Assembly (NCBI GenBank): GCA_051453625.1
Contig: JBOZIK010000001.1
Location: 189,973,328 to 190,037,327, forward strand
Length of the DNA stretch: 64,000 nucleotides
DNA from: Welwitschia mirabilis
Taxonomy: Eukaryota > Gnetophyta > Gnetopsida > Welwitschiales
Reading direction: 5' to 3'
Shown: in pieces, positions 1 to 11,713 of the stretch
Layout: each line of letters begins with the position of its first letter
Position numbering within the stretch: position 1 is the stretch's first letter
The notes under the pieces: generated by a model
What the model was told of the DNA's origin: nothing
Database searches by the model: none
Seen by the model: the letters and a program-made list of their open reading frames with translations, nothing else
Translations under genes and position numbers: made by a program

Positions 1-767
1 GTTTTCACCTTAAGCTTTTATGACCACATAATTATGGGATGAATAGCTTGACTAGAGATTTGATTATTTCTAAGGGTATCTAATTATGAAGCATTATTTA
101 TATATTTATATTTCTTGTAAAAAGTTAAGCTCTTAAGGAATCATATAAGATCATTGTTCTAAATTCTTAAGATAATTATAATTCTTCTAAGAAATTATCA
201 TCTATAGCTATAAGGGAATAGAGTCTTTAATGACTTGAATTCATCATCCTTCTTGGTTTGTTTAGTAATTTAGAATTATCATAAATATGATTAGCATAAT
301 AATCATTTAGGAGTTGGGGTTATAGTTAATCTTATGAATAATTTGGAACTATCACAAATATAATCAACTTTTATGATTATTAAGATGCTAATATTATCAT
401 TAATATAATTTTTATAATTATTGGGATTAACATGAATGTAATTTGGTATATATTTATACAGTAGGAAAATTATAGGCATAATAAAATTCATGACTAGTGA
501 GAGATATAATTAAACTAGTGCTTATCTAGGAGTTAGAGTTATCTGGAAATTTAGTATTATTAAGTATATAATTGATTTTACTCATGGTTTAAGATTATTA
601 AGGATATAACTAACTTATAGCTATTAGAAATTAAGGTTATTATGGTTAGAACTAACTTTATAATTATTAAGAAGAAATGTTATTAAAGATATATCTAGAT
701 TTACATTTTTATAATTTATAAGTGTTTAACTTAAGTACTATTTAAGTTAACTTAGAGTACTAATACC
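1..767 (-). mobile_element. Ty3-A internal 5' leader (element runs off left edge)
   Basis: Untranslated leader between gag and the primer-binding site of a Ty3/gypsy element on the minus strand. It matches 9010-9792 and 24140-24828 nearly line by line, and each of those also abuts an LTR at the same point. No open frame of note is present. The gag and pol of this copy, if they exist, lie left of the window. Confidence 0.8.
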
Positions 768-769
768 AA
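752..769 (-). other. Primer-binding site (decayed) of Ty3-A
   Basis: Read on the minus strand, the LTR end TATCACA is followed by AAAT-like spacer and TGGTATTAGTACTC. This is a degraded form of TGGTATCAGAGC, the plant Ty3 site complementary to the 3' end of initiator-Met tRNA. Equivalent sites sit at about 9780-9794 and 24815-24830. Confidence 0.75.
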
Positions 770-3562
770 TTTGTGATACCCTCTCTTTCCTTATCCTAAT
801 TAAGCACTATTTTTTCCTATTTTATTTTCTCTTCTTGTCTTCTTTAACATTCTTACTTAATAGACATGACGAGACCTAGGATTAAGTTTTATTTCTTCAT
901 TTATTAGAATTTCTATATTCTAAGAGATATAAATTATATTAATATTATATAATTACCTATAACTAATTTCTAAATTATTTTGGTTTACAAACAATAGCAA
1001 TGTCATAAGTTTATGTACTGCATTTATTTCTAGTTTTCATCACATAAGAAGATATCTTATAAATAGTTGATGATATGTAAACTTATTATAAACATACATG
1101 AATAAGTTCAAAAATAATATCTATATAATATAATAAGAAGTTGTAACTTCCATTAATGACATTTTAACTCAATATTTGGCCACCCTCCACATGTGATTTA
1201 GTTCTACTTTAGGATGTAAACTATGCAAACATGATTGGAATCAACTCCATAGGCTTTCATTTCACATCCATATACTCCCAATACAGGTGGCAAGTAATAT
1301 GTGAGGTGGATGCATTCTTACAAATAACTCTCACTTCCTTGAAACATCTCTAGATAGTGTAACATGATCCATCAATGCCAAGGGCTTAAGATATTAAGTC
1401 AAAGTAAGTTCATATATGGGTAAGGTAGGAAAGTGGTGATTGAATCCATTTCCAAAAGGGTATTATTTAAAAAAAAAAATGCAATGTAATGTACCTTAAT
1501 GATGAAATCCAAGTATAAAGATGAACATTATTAGGATTACCTTGATTTAGTTTTATTCGATGAATACATCACATAAATGCATGTATATAATTCTAACTAA
1601 TGTGAATATTTAATGGATTATTTACCTATTTATAATAATTCTAATCATCATTAGGTTTATTTTATAAAAACAATCAAGGAAAAAAAGAAAACAAGCATAC
1701 TAGAACATCTCTATATTCAAGATTACAATAATGAAAATCTAAACAAAGGAAACATTCTTTTCTTTTCTATCTAAATAAAGGAAATATTCTTTATATTATT
1801 TATTTTTATAATAATAAAAATATTAAAAATATATCAAATTACATCTTAATAATGTACTTAAAGAAACTAATCCATACCTAGAGTTATGCAAATCCTAGAA
1901 ACATTCTTCCATGCTCATATGACAATCTCTATGAATTCAATGCAATGAAGACCAAAAAAGGAAATCATATCTCAATCATGATTGTTAAGATATAACTTCT
2001 TATCCAAGATTTATGTAGATATATTATAGGTCAAGAAAATAAGTCTTAAATTAAAGACTACTTATGTTACTTAAACTAATAAGGTAAAAAAACACTTACA
2101 AGCATGCATACTTAAAGTAAGGTAAGAGAAAAACAAAAAAGAGATATTTTTCTTAATAAAATATTATTCCTAAGAAATGTAACTTAAGTATACTAATGGT
2201 AACTTATCTTTTATACTTAAATTTCTTGTATAATTTTATTTAATAATTATTCTATAATTTAAAACATTAATTATAGCAATTTTTTGGTCTCTAAGGGTAT
2301 TGTAATTAAAAATTAATAATTAATTAATTATAAAAAATAAATCATGATAGTTTGTCATAACTTGGACTCATAATAGGATTACTAAAAAATACCTTAAGCT
2401 ATCTTCAAAGTTCTTAAAATATTATTTCTAAGATCATGATTTAAGGTTAAAGACTATCAAATTTTCTAAAATTACAGTCCTACTGCACTGCACTAAAATG
2501 ACCATTAAAATACTATGAGTTTTTGAATAATTTAAAATGTTTTTGAATAATTGGTTAATTCCCTAAAACTTAAGCTACTCTAATGTTTAGATATCTCAAC
2601 TCTTAGTTAAATAAACGTAAATTAATTTCTTACTATTTTTTGCATTAATTTTCCAATGTACTTTAATAAATAAATTTATTAAAATTTACTACACATTAGA
2701 AAAATTACTATTTTTACATTTTAATAATAAGAGAAAATCCTAGACGTATAGAAAAAATTTGCTACTTTATAACTACTAATTAATAAGCTATGATGTTTTT
2801 AACCTATGCCTCTATTCTAGAAGTTTAATTTTTACCATAATAAAAATATGATGAAGTCTCTGCAACTAGTTACAAAATTATCAAGATTAGTAAAATAATG
2901 GATATACTAATAATTATCTATAGAATATCTTAACTAAATTACTAATTTAAATCATTGTAAAAAAAATCAAATAATTTAAAAAGAACCACTTACTATGAAC
3001 CTTAGGAATTTCATGAAAGAGTACTAGCCTAAAAGAGATTTTTAAGGATCAGACTTTACCCTAATAAGATGGACCTAAAGCATAATAGATAAAAATATAA
3101 TATTAAAATAAATATGAGTATTCAATTTTTTTAAAAAAAATATAGTAAACCCCCTTGTCACTTAGCTATAATCATTCTTTAGTAACCTTCATCACCAAGC
3201 ATAAGAGACCTCTCATATCTTTTTAGCATGTTGCTAAGAGCAAATGGAAGGGAATAATATTTTATGACATAAGTACATAAAAACTATAAATGACTCCCTA
3301 ATGTAATATCATATTATTCCACTAGAATTTTAAAAAGAGACCACATGTACAATAAGAGTAAAGAGCTTACTTAGGAAGATTAGTAAGTCCTTAATAGTTG
3401 AATATTGATAAAGATCCAAGCTCAATAGTTTCTCAGCTCCAAACTTTCAAGCTCCAAACTCCAAAATTAAGAGAATGAAAGAAAGAGAGAGGAAAGAAGG
3501 AAATGCACTAGCATCTTGAAAAAAATGTAAAGTGTCTCCTTTATAAGATAGAAAAGGATTTC

Positions 3563-3586
3563 TATATATATATATATATATATATA
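3563..3586. repeat. (TA)12 microsatellite at the LTR TATA box
   Basis: A run of TA dinucleotides. The same place in LTR2 (11318-11326) and LTR3b (28801-28809) has only TATATATAG, flanked by the same GGATCTC and AAGGCACAT sequence, so the run is an expansion of the promoter TATA box. Confidence 0.9.
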
Positions 3587-4058
3587 AACTAAGGCACATT
3601 AAGATTAAAAATAACATGATTTAGTATTTATAAACCAAATGAGTAACAAGTGGATTTAGAGTACAAAAAGATATCATATTTATGAATCTTGCACTTAACT
3701 AGGATGAGTAATCTTCTTACCTTAATTAGCAAGGTTAATTACTGCATCATTTTCTCATGCTAGCTCCTTTTTAATCCTTCATAGGCTCATATGTAATTTT
3801 AATTCATTCAAGACATGCATCAAAACCATAAATGTATAAATCTAAAAATTGTCATATGGTATAATAAGATAAACTCCTTAATTTTAATAAATAAAATAAT
3901 AAGCATTCTATGAACCAACTGCCCTTACATATCTCAAGAACATAAAACTCATGGTAGAGTAAATCTACTCATTTATTATTCTTGGTTTTATGTCAGAATG
4001 CATATACTTGTTCAAATGTTCATTTATTTCAAAATTCATAAAATCTATCAATCACATA

Positions 4059-4158
4059 NNNNNNNNNNNNNNNNNNNNNNNNNNNNNNNNNNNNNNNNNN
4101 NNNNNNNNNNNNNNNNNNNNNNNNNNNNNNNNNNNNNNNNNNNNNNNNNNNNNNNNNN
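4059..4158. other. Assembly gap, 100 N
   Basis: Exactly 100 N, a size conventionally used for gaps of unknown length. It falls inside LTR1, right after sequence that reappears in diverged form at 7338-7397. Confidence 0.95.
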
Positions 4159-4440
4159 AATAAAGCAAAAGGGGGAGGAGAGTCCTATTTATAATCGAGA
4201 TGTGGTGGAATGTGAATAGTCATAAGAATATGAGGAAAAACGAAAGTGGCAAAGATTCCTTACATATGAAGACAAATGAAAGTTGGCAAAGATTTCTTAC
4301 ATATGAAGACAAACGAAAGTCGGCAAAGATTCCTTGCATACGATATCATGAAAGAGAGTGGTTAAGAAAGGGGTTACATAATTGCCTGGCCACCAGGTAA
4401 TTTTAATAATAAAATTAAGATAATACTTTACATTTAATAG
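4159..4440 (-). mobile_element. LTR fragment related to the Ty3-C LTR
   Basis: It resembles the TATA-box part of the Ty3-C LTR at 51085-51240. Both share GTCCTATTTATA (a minus-strand TATA box, TATAAATAGGAC-like, at 4187-4194), AAGAATATGA, a GTGGT segment, and TGCCTGGCCACCAGGT here versus TGCCTGACCACTGGGT there. Neither LTR end is present, so this is a fragment. Confidence 0.6.
4242..4343. repeat. Three tandem copies of a 36-37 bp unit
   Basis: Units start at 4242, 4278 and 4315 and share GAAAGT(T/C)GGCAAAGATT followed by CTTACATATGAAGAC. They create a 66-codon open frame on the plus strand, which I take to be a by-product of the repeat. They are not seen in the related LTR at 51085-51240. 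Confidence 0.85.
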
Positions 4441-6025
4441 TGAGAAAAAAGAATAAATAACATGTCTCCATAGTAAATATTTAATTTAGCATTTACTTTC
4501 AACTACATAAGTAATAAAAAGATATCATTTCCACCACAAGAGCATATAAAAATATTGGATATGAATATTTAATCAAAAGGTATTTATATTAAAATGCAAT
4601 ATTACTGCATTTTAAGAACATAGCAATTACCACAATTGGAGTTTCAAGTACTTCAATATTTTTCAAATATTTTATTATACATATACCTACAAATTTTATA
4701 AAAAAAGCAAAAATGTGGATATGACAATGTATCATTTCTATATAGATGTAATACATTATATCATAAGCCAATTCTATTACTTAGGATTATCTTACTCATC
4801 ATGATTGTATCATCATCATAGTCATTATTAAGCCATCACATATGCCATTGGATCACCTACTCTATGTCGTCGATAGCATTCAGGCTGTATTAGACTTACA
4901 GTCTAGACATCGATATCATTATTGTGAGTTGAAACTGTTTCTAATTTGATTACTAGTTAAGGGTAATTTCTATCTCAACGAATATTCTCATCACTTCACT
5001 GCCTCATGCAGCATATTTATGGATTATCATCATTGTATCATAGCTAGTCATGAATAAGGATAATTAATTATTAGATTTCATCCCACATGAGATTGTCAAT
5101 AGGTCTTAATCAGAACTTACTACACTTTTGTTATGCATTTTGATTCTTAAATTAATTTGATTATGGGTAAACATTCTAGAGATTATGGGCCCACATAAGA
5201 AGAGGCCCTTAGTACCATTATCTATCATCATATCTTAGTACTATTTAACTAATATTGTATTGTATAGGTTATTAGAATTATTATAAATCACCAATCATTA
5301 GTTTAGATCATCATTTACTAGTGTTGTATAGGTAAAATTTTATTGTTAATTATAATCTTTGCAATAATTATTTCACATGAACAAGACTAGAAGGATGAGG
5401 AATACCAATAATTGCATATATATATCTTTCAACAATTTTTCAAGTGAAATCTAAGCAACTGTATTTCACTTGAAATATCATTGGAAGATATACTTCCTAT
5501 GATGCTTTTTGCACTTTAACTTGTTCATATTGAAAGCTAAAACCAGTCATACTTTCAACACATAAATACTAGACTCCTAGTATTCTCCCACTTTCCAAAC
5601 ACTTTAAGACCACCCATATGCTTGTAAATGGCCCTTTATGTTTCCTTATTCCTTGTTTGTTTTTCTTGCCTAGTGTTAGTTCCAATTTTTCCGTTTTCAT
5701 AGATTTAAAAAGATTGAAAGTCTCATAATTTCAAGGAAGCCCCTCTCTTTCAAATGCCACTTGCCATACATGCATTTCCTAAGTGGCCATTTCTTGATGA
5801 ATAGGGATGATGAGTAGAAAAGATTTTCTTGAAAGATGAAATTTGAATACCTTTTTTAAGAAAAAAATTTTAAGAGTCAATTTTTCTATCTTAGCTTTCT
5901 ATCTCTTCTTTATGTTTTCTATGCATTTATATTTATGCCAAAAGGTTATTTACTACAATAGGTTAAGAACCAGTTACATAGGCCAAGCATATGAATTTCC
6001 TACCCTACTGTTAATTATAGTATAA
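4441..6025. other. Unassigned sequence with one hairpin
   Basis: Unlike most of the window, the part from about 4780 to 6025 has no copy elsewhere here. I see no convincing coding frame, LTR end or RNA gene. It may be host DNA, or an element with no other copy in the window. It contains the hairpin at 5421-5492. Confidence 0.5.
5421..5492. repeat. Inverted repeat, 30-bp arms and 12-bp loop
   Basis: Arms at 5421-5450 and 5463-5492 pair at 26 of 30 positions around a 12-base loop. The inner 13 bp (TTTCAAGTGAAAT region) are perfect. It could be a small foldback element, a hairpin transcript, or chance in AT-rich DNA. Confidence 0.7.
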
Positions 6026-7328
6026 TGTCTAGATTTAAACCAAGTACACAACTTAGTATTATTCTTCCTCAGGGATAACATTGGGTATTGGCTAGAATTG
6101 CATTAACTTTAATCTTTAACACAAGTATAAAAAGAAAATAAAAGAGAAGAGGAGATGAAATTTAGAATTGAGTTTGAACTTCGTCTAAGAGAATAGGAAA
6201 GTAAACTAACTTCAAGGTATCATCGATTTGTCCTTTGCAATGATTCACTTCAAAGTTATCCAATCACCTTCCTGAAAAATAATAAAAACCATCAAGCACT
6301 TTCTGTCCAATTCATGGAGCATAATCTCATCCATCATATAATAAATTATGAATTCAACTAACACTTTAATCTCAAATAATAATAGAAAGTAAACATATGT
6401 AAAGCACACAAGATCTATGAAATTAAAATACTAACTGATAAAGAGGAATTTACATAACTAAATTAACTTGAAACTTAAAAAAGTTATCTAAGCATCCAAT
6501 TATGATATTACTCATGAATCAAGATGAAAGAAAAACAACTTTTGCATTATAGAAAGAACAACTTTACAACAAAGGAAGAAGGAAGTAGAAAGAACTCCTT
6601 AGCAATCCTCAAAGACTAGTTCACTCCCTCAAAGAGTTACTTAGAAAGCCATCATAAGTTGATGCTTCAAAGTCTCTAATTTCTCTAAGGCAAAGATGTC
6701 TACATTGAAGGGTTCAAGGCTCTTTTATAAGAAGTGATGGGGATGAGGGGTGGTTATAACTCTTAGCTTGTAGTGTTAGTTAGAATATTCATCATTTAGC
6801 ATTAGGTACATAAGATTTTGTCTTGTGGCATTTGGTGGAGGCCATTAGGTAGCGTTTGGTGGAGCCTTTGTCATGTTGTATTTGATGGAGTCTTCATCAT
6901 AATGAGTCTAACATGTGGCTTTTGGAGTCAAATTCCTCTACTAACCAATGTTGTTACCACATATCTCTCATGCCACCTCCACATGCCTTTGCCACATGTC
7001 TTCAATTACTTCTGCTATGTGTCACCACCTTATATCTCCATTTTCCATTGTTGTTTTATGCAGAATTGATTCATTTTCTATCATGTGTTCCAAAAGTTGC
7101 TAAATATCTGCAATTTGATATAGAGAAAAACATAACATTTAATTTTATTTTAAAAACAATAGAAGACATATTTTATGATTAAGATAATTAAATTAATATC
7201 TTCATTTACAATAAACTGGCCTAAAACACTTGATACAATTGTTGATTTTTACATGTTAATACACTTTCTAACTAGTCTTTTGCTAGTGCCTTAGCAAAAA
7301 GTTGATAATAAAGTTGATTAAACATGGA
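6026..7328 (-). mobile_element. Truncated Tat/Athila-type element: 3' LTR plus start of internal region
   Basis: A third copy of the Tat/Athila LTR described at 13454 and 31442. It starts TGTCTAGATTTAAACC at 6026 and ends ATGTTAATACA at 7263. The next 65 bp (CTAGTCTTTTGCTAGTGCC and following) match the internal sequence after the LTR at 32783, then identity stops and Ty3-A LTR1 resumes. The rest of the element is absent. Open frames at 6818-7182 lie in the LTR and are not genes. Confidence 0.75.
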
Positions 7329-7758
7329 TAATAAGAGTGCATATACTTGTTCAAATGCTCATTTCTTTCAAAATACATAAAATATATCAATCACATAACA
7401 CAAGGAAGAAAATACTTATTCATAATATAGTACACATATTATATTTACCAAGAATAAGATATAAAATATATTATTATGTCCTCTTGAAACTTTCAATTAA
7501 TTAGTTTTATCATGTGACTTTAATTCCTCACATAATAGAATTATGTAATTTTAAATGTTTGGATGGATTTTCTCATAAAACATTTTAATATAATTTTTTA
7601 ACATTTTTATAGTAAATTATAAACATTACAAACTAAGGTTAATTTTAAAATAACATATTATTTGATAAGGAACTTAAATAAGATAATTAATTATTAACTA
7701 AAATCTTAATATACTTAATGTTCAAGTAAATAAGATTTACAAAATATGGGATATGACA

Positions 7759-7860
7759 TTCTCCTCCACTTAGACTGATTCACTCCTGGGAATGAAGATA
7801 CTTAATATTCAAGTAAATAAGGTTTATAAAATATAGGATATGACATTCTCCCCCACTTAG
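7759..7860 (-). other. Duplicated LTR-end/polypurine-tract junction of Ty3-A
   Basis: The plus strand reads GATATGACATTCTCCTCCAC at the LTR1 edge (7758), and the same junction recurs 87 bp on with its edge at 7845 (GACATTCTCCCCCACTTAG). On the minus strand this is CTAAGTGGGGGAGAA then TGTCATATCC, the usual plant Ty3 polypurine tract plus LTR start. The second copy carries the better-preserved purine tract. Confidence 0.8.
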
Positions 7861-8059
7861 ATTGATTTACTCATAGAAATCAAGATACATAAAGATCTTA
7901 TGACATCTAACTATATGTTATGAAATTCAAAAAGATTTGAATACTAACTTTTCATAATTTATTGCTACTCTGTTTTGCATTAACCAACTCATATCCAAAA
8001 AATTTTATATTTTTATAAGTTAATAACAATTGGTTGTATCTAAAAATCTCTCTCACTTA

Positions 8060-8400
8060 TGGATAAAGTACAGTTTTATTTTGCTATTTTTACCTTTTCT
8101 ATAGCCTTTACTAGACTCTTAGGTTGAAACATTAATACTTTGATAGCAACAAATGGGAGAAACCTATAAATAAATAGATGTGCTTTAGCTTCTTTATCTA
8201 GATGCATATGTGACACATATATTAATAATTCTATAAATTTCCACTCATGAGATGCTATGGTCATACTATGGGCTTGTCTTAGATTGTAGAATTCTGTAAC
8301 CTTCTGGTGAATATAGAACTTGGTGATGTAATTCTCTTTAAAGATATGCTTAAATTCCATCCATTAAAGTTCTAAATCTTCTACTTAGTTATTTCTATTT
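8060..8400 (-). pseudogene. Ty3-A gag relic (capsid region)
   Basis: Part of the gag polyprotein, which builds the retrotransposon particle in the cytoplasm. The open stretch at 8076-8360 on the minus strand encodes 94 residues reading FYNLRQAHSMTIASHEWKF, then ELLIYVSHMHLD, EAKAHLFIYRFLP and ALIAE-like AIEKVKIAK. This follows the plant Ty3 Retrotrans_gag pattern of EFxxLxQGxMTVxEYxxKFxELxRY, DExxKxxxFxxGLxP and VxxALxxE. The start of gag is upstream and broken, and no zinc knuckle follows. A more decayed copy is at 23430-23740. It is certainly not functional, because it lies in an element without pol. Confidence 0.75.
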
Positions 8401-8829
8401 TTCACCATAAATTAGCTTCTCTTTATAACATATAAATAGCTAAGGAAGCCTTTTCATATTCATCACATTGTAAGGTACCTATAACTTTTTCAACATTACT
8501 TAGTCATGCTTCTACTTTGGAAGAATTTGAACCTCCTACAAACTTTTATGGATTTATCTTAATAAATGTTTGAATTAATTTTCTCATATCCACTTTTTTA
8601 GGTTGACTAATACCATTGTTTACTTATGGGTTTTCACCTTGATTTACTATTTATGATATAACTACATAAAGGTATTCATCAATGCTTATGGATTAAGGTT
8701 GAATTAGGTGGATTTATATCATTGGGTTGCTTATTTTCTTGTGAATTCTCTTAAATTTGATTACTTAGTCCAACTGACCTAGCTTCAAGGTTTAACTGAC
8801 AATGATGAGGCATCTAAAAGAATGGGAAG

Positions 8830-9793
8830 TGTTCATAATATTATATTTAGAAATAGGATAGATGTTACTAAAAGTTAAACTTAGAAATATTTTTATAATC
8901 TTAGAAAGAACATAGTTATCAATATGATGTAATGAGTTTTTATTTATATCTTAAAGTATATAATCAAGTTTATCCCCTTTCTTTATTTTTAATAGATAAG
9001 GTTTACAAGTTATGAATATGGGTTTTCACTATAAAGTTATGTGACCATATAATTTAGAATGAATAACTTGGTTGCATATTTGATTACTTTAAAGGGGTTC
9101 TGATTATAAGGTATTATTTATATATTTATATATCTTTTTGTAAAAGATTAAGCTCTTTAAAGAATCATATAAGGTCATTGTCCTAAATTATTAAGATAAT
9201 TAAAATTCTTCTAAGTGATTATCATCTATAGTTATAAGGTAATAGAATCTTTAATGACTTGAATTCATCATCCTTTTTAATTTGTTTAGGGATTTAGAAT
9301 TATCATAAATTTGATTAGCATAATGATCATCTAGGGTTTGGAATTATAGTTAATCTAATGAATACTTTGAAACTATCACAAATATAATCAACTTCTAGGA
9401 TTATTAAGGTGTTATATTATGATTAGCTTAATCTTTATATTTATTAGAATCAACATAAATGTAATTTGATATATATTTAGATAGTAGGAAAGTTATATGT
9501 GTAATAGAATTTATGAGTATTAGAAGATATGATTAAATTCATGCTTATCTAGGAGTTAAAGCTATCTTGAAATCTAGTATTATCAAGGATATAATTAATT
9601 TTACTCTTGGTTTAAGATTATTAGAAATATAACCAACTTTAGAGCTATTAGGAATTAAGGTTGTTACAGTTACCACTAATTTTATAATTATTAATAAGAA
9701 AGGTTGTAAAAACTATAATTGGATTTATATTATTATAAATTTATAAGTTCTTAACATAAGTATTGTTTAAGTTAACCTAGAACTCTGATATCA
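8830..9793 (-). other. Ty3-A 5' leader, second copy, with primer-binding site
   Basis: Non-coding leader matching 1-767 and 24140-24828. It ends on the plus strand with AACTCTGATATCAATT, the complement of a TGGTATCAGAGC-type site with one transition in the core, directly before LTR2. Confidence 0.75.
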
Positions 9794-11317
9794 ATTTGTG
9801 ATAGCCTCTTTTCTCTTATCCTAATTAAGCACTATTATTTTTCCCTCTTTCTTTCTTCTTTAATATTTTTACCTAATAGATACAACAAAATCTAGGTCCA
9901 AATTCTACTAATAGAAACATACTTTATATACTCAATTTTTGTACAAAATTTTGTATAATAAATTTTCTATAATTTTAAACATTATTATAACATTTTTGGG
10001 CTCTAAGAATACATCATAATTAAAAATTAATAATTAATTAATTATGAAGTAAAAAATAAATTATAGTAGTTTTATAAAAACTAGACACATAACAGGTTTC
10101 TTAATATATAACTTATACTATCTTGGAATTCAAAAAATATTATTTCTAACATTATCATTTAAGGCTAAAAACTGTCAAATTTTCTAAAATTACAGTCCTA
10201 CCACATTATACTAAAATGAGCATAACTTTTAAAATACTTTAAGTTTTTAAATAATTCAAAATGTTTTAGAAATCTTATTCAATTTCCTACAACTTAAGAT
10301 GCTCAAGCTTGAAATAACAAGTAAATACAGAAATATAAATTACATATTTATTATTTTCTACATTTATTTTCTAACATATTTTAATAAATAATTTTTAAAA
10401 AAATAATTATTCATTAAAAAGCTACTACTTTTATATTTTCATGTTAATAACATAATTTTAGACTTATATAAAAAATTTCACTAATTTATACCTTCTAATT
10501 AATGAGATATGGTGTTTTTATTCTATGCCTCTATTTTGGAAATTTAATTTTTTTCCTTAACAAAAATATGATAAAGTCTTTATAACTAGTTAAACAATAA
10601 CTTAAATCATTAAATAATGAATATATTAACTAATTACTTATAAAAATAAAAATAAATTATAGAAATAAAAATCATTATAGAAAGACAGTCAAATCAATTC
10701 AAAAAAAATCATTTACTATGAGCCTTGAGATTTTCCATGGAAGAGTACTAGCCTAAAGAGATTTTTGAGGATTAGACTTTATCCCTAATAAGATGATCTT
10801 AATGCATAATACATAAAAAAATTTAATACTAAAATAAATATGGGTATCCAAATTCCTTTTTTTTTCTTTCCTTTTTTTTTTTTTTAAGAGTAAACCTCTT
10901 AGTTATTTGGCCATAATCATCCATTAGTAATCCTCCATCAACAAGCATAAGAGAACCCTCATATCTCATTATAATGTCTCAGTGGAAGCTAAGGAAAGGG
11001 AATAATATTTCATAACATAATTGTATAAAAGCTATAAATAATTTTCTAATAAAATATCACATCAAACTGATAGAAAAAAAAATCATATGAACAATATGAG
11101 TAAATGGCTTACTTGGGAAACTTAGTAAGACCTTGATAGTTGAAGATTGATTAAGATCCAAGCTCAAGAGTTCCTTAGTTCCAAGATTTCAAGATATAAG
11201 CTCCAAAGTAAGAGAATTAAAGAAAGAAAGAGAGGGAAGGAGAGAGAGGAAAAAAAGAAATGCACTTATATGAAACAAAAGGAAAGTATCTCCTTTAATA
11301 AGAGAAGAAAGGATCTC

Positions 11318-11326
11318 TATATATAG
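11318..11326 (-). promoter_or_regulatory. TATA box of LTR2
   Basis: TATATATAG, read on the minus strand as CTATATATA, flanked by sequence conserved in LTR1 and LTR3b. Its position in the LTR fits the U3 promoter. Activity cannot be judged from sequence. Confidence 0.55.
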
Positions 11327-11687
11327 ATAAACAAAGGCACATATCTCAAGATCACAAGATTACATAATTTAGCATTGATAAGTGGGATGGGTAATAAGTG
11401 ATATTGGAGTACAAAAATAGATCATATTATGATTCCTACACCTGACTAGGGTGAGTAATCTTCTTTCTTTAATTAGAAATGTTAATTACATATATTATTT
11501 TCTCATGCTAGCTTCTTCTTATTCCTTGATAGACTTATAAGTAATTTTAATTCATTCAAGACATGCATCAAAAGAATAAATGCATAAATCTCAAAATTAT
11601 GATGTCGCATAATAAGATAAATGTTTTAATTCTAATGAATAAAATAATAGGTATTCTATGTACCAAGTGCCCTTACACATCTCAAGA

Positions 11688-11713
11688 ATATATATATATA
11701 TATATATATATAT
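11688..11713. repeat. (AT)13 microsatellite in LTR2
   Basis: A pure AT run that replaces about 75 bp of LTR sequence present in LTR1 (3950-4020) and LTR3b (29172-29240). It is separate from the TATA box, which lies 360 bp to the left. Confidence 0.9.

Larger units (their letters stand above)
772..7758 (-). mobile_element. Ty3-A LTR1 (interrupted by 4059-7328)
   Basis: A minus-strand LTR. On the plus strand it begins TGTGATACCC after the primer-binding site and ends GGATATGACA before a purine-tract complement, so on its own strand it runs TGTCATATCC to GGGTATCACA. The LTR pieces are 772-4058 and about 7329-7758, giving roughly 3.6 kb without the insert. It serves as 5' LTR for the element to its left and as 3' LTR for the element to its right. 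Unlike LTR2 it keeps the segment at about 900-2210. Confidence 0.8.
7861..9793 (-). mobile_element. Ty3-A internal region with pol deleted
   Basis: About 2 kb between LTR1 and LTR2. It starts like the 3' internal end at 12110-12250, then at about 7965 jumps to sequence equivalent to about 22695, and continues through gag and leader to the primer-binding site. RT, RNase H and integrase are therefore all missing. The jump is seen as fusion of a TACTCTATTTTATC-like stretch to TCTGCATTAACT-like sequence. Only gag remains recognisable. Confidence 0.75.

Noticed and set aside
4200-4400. 66-codon frame with repeated KTNESWQRFLTYEDKR-like units
   Set aside because: It is created by a 36-37 bp tandem repeat in an LTR fragment, with no independent coding evidence.
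6818-7182. Two overlapping plus-strand frames with Cys/His-rich content
   Set aside because: They lie in the Tat/Athila LTR. The same sequence in four other copies (for example 39276-39476) has different stops, so it is not conserved as protein.
3998-7397. About 60-bp direct repeats read as a target-site duplication
   Set aside because: Far longer than the 4-6 bp made by LTR retrotransposons, and diverged. A pre-existing LTR tandem duplication explains it better.
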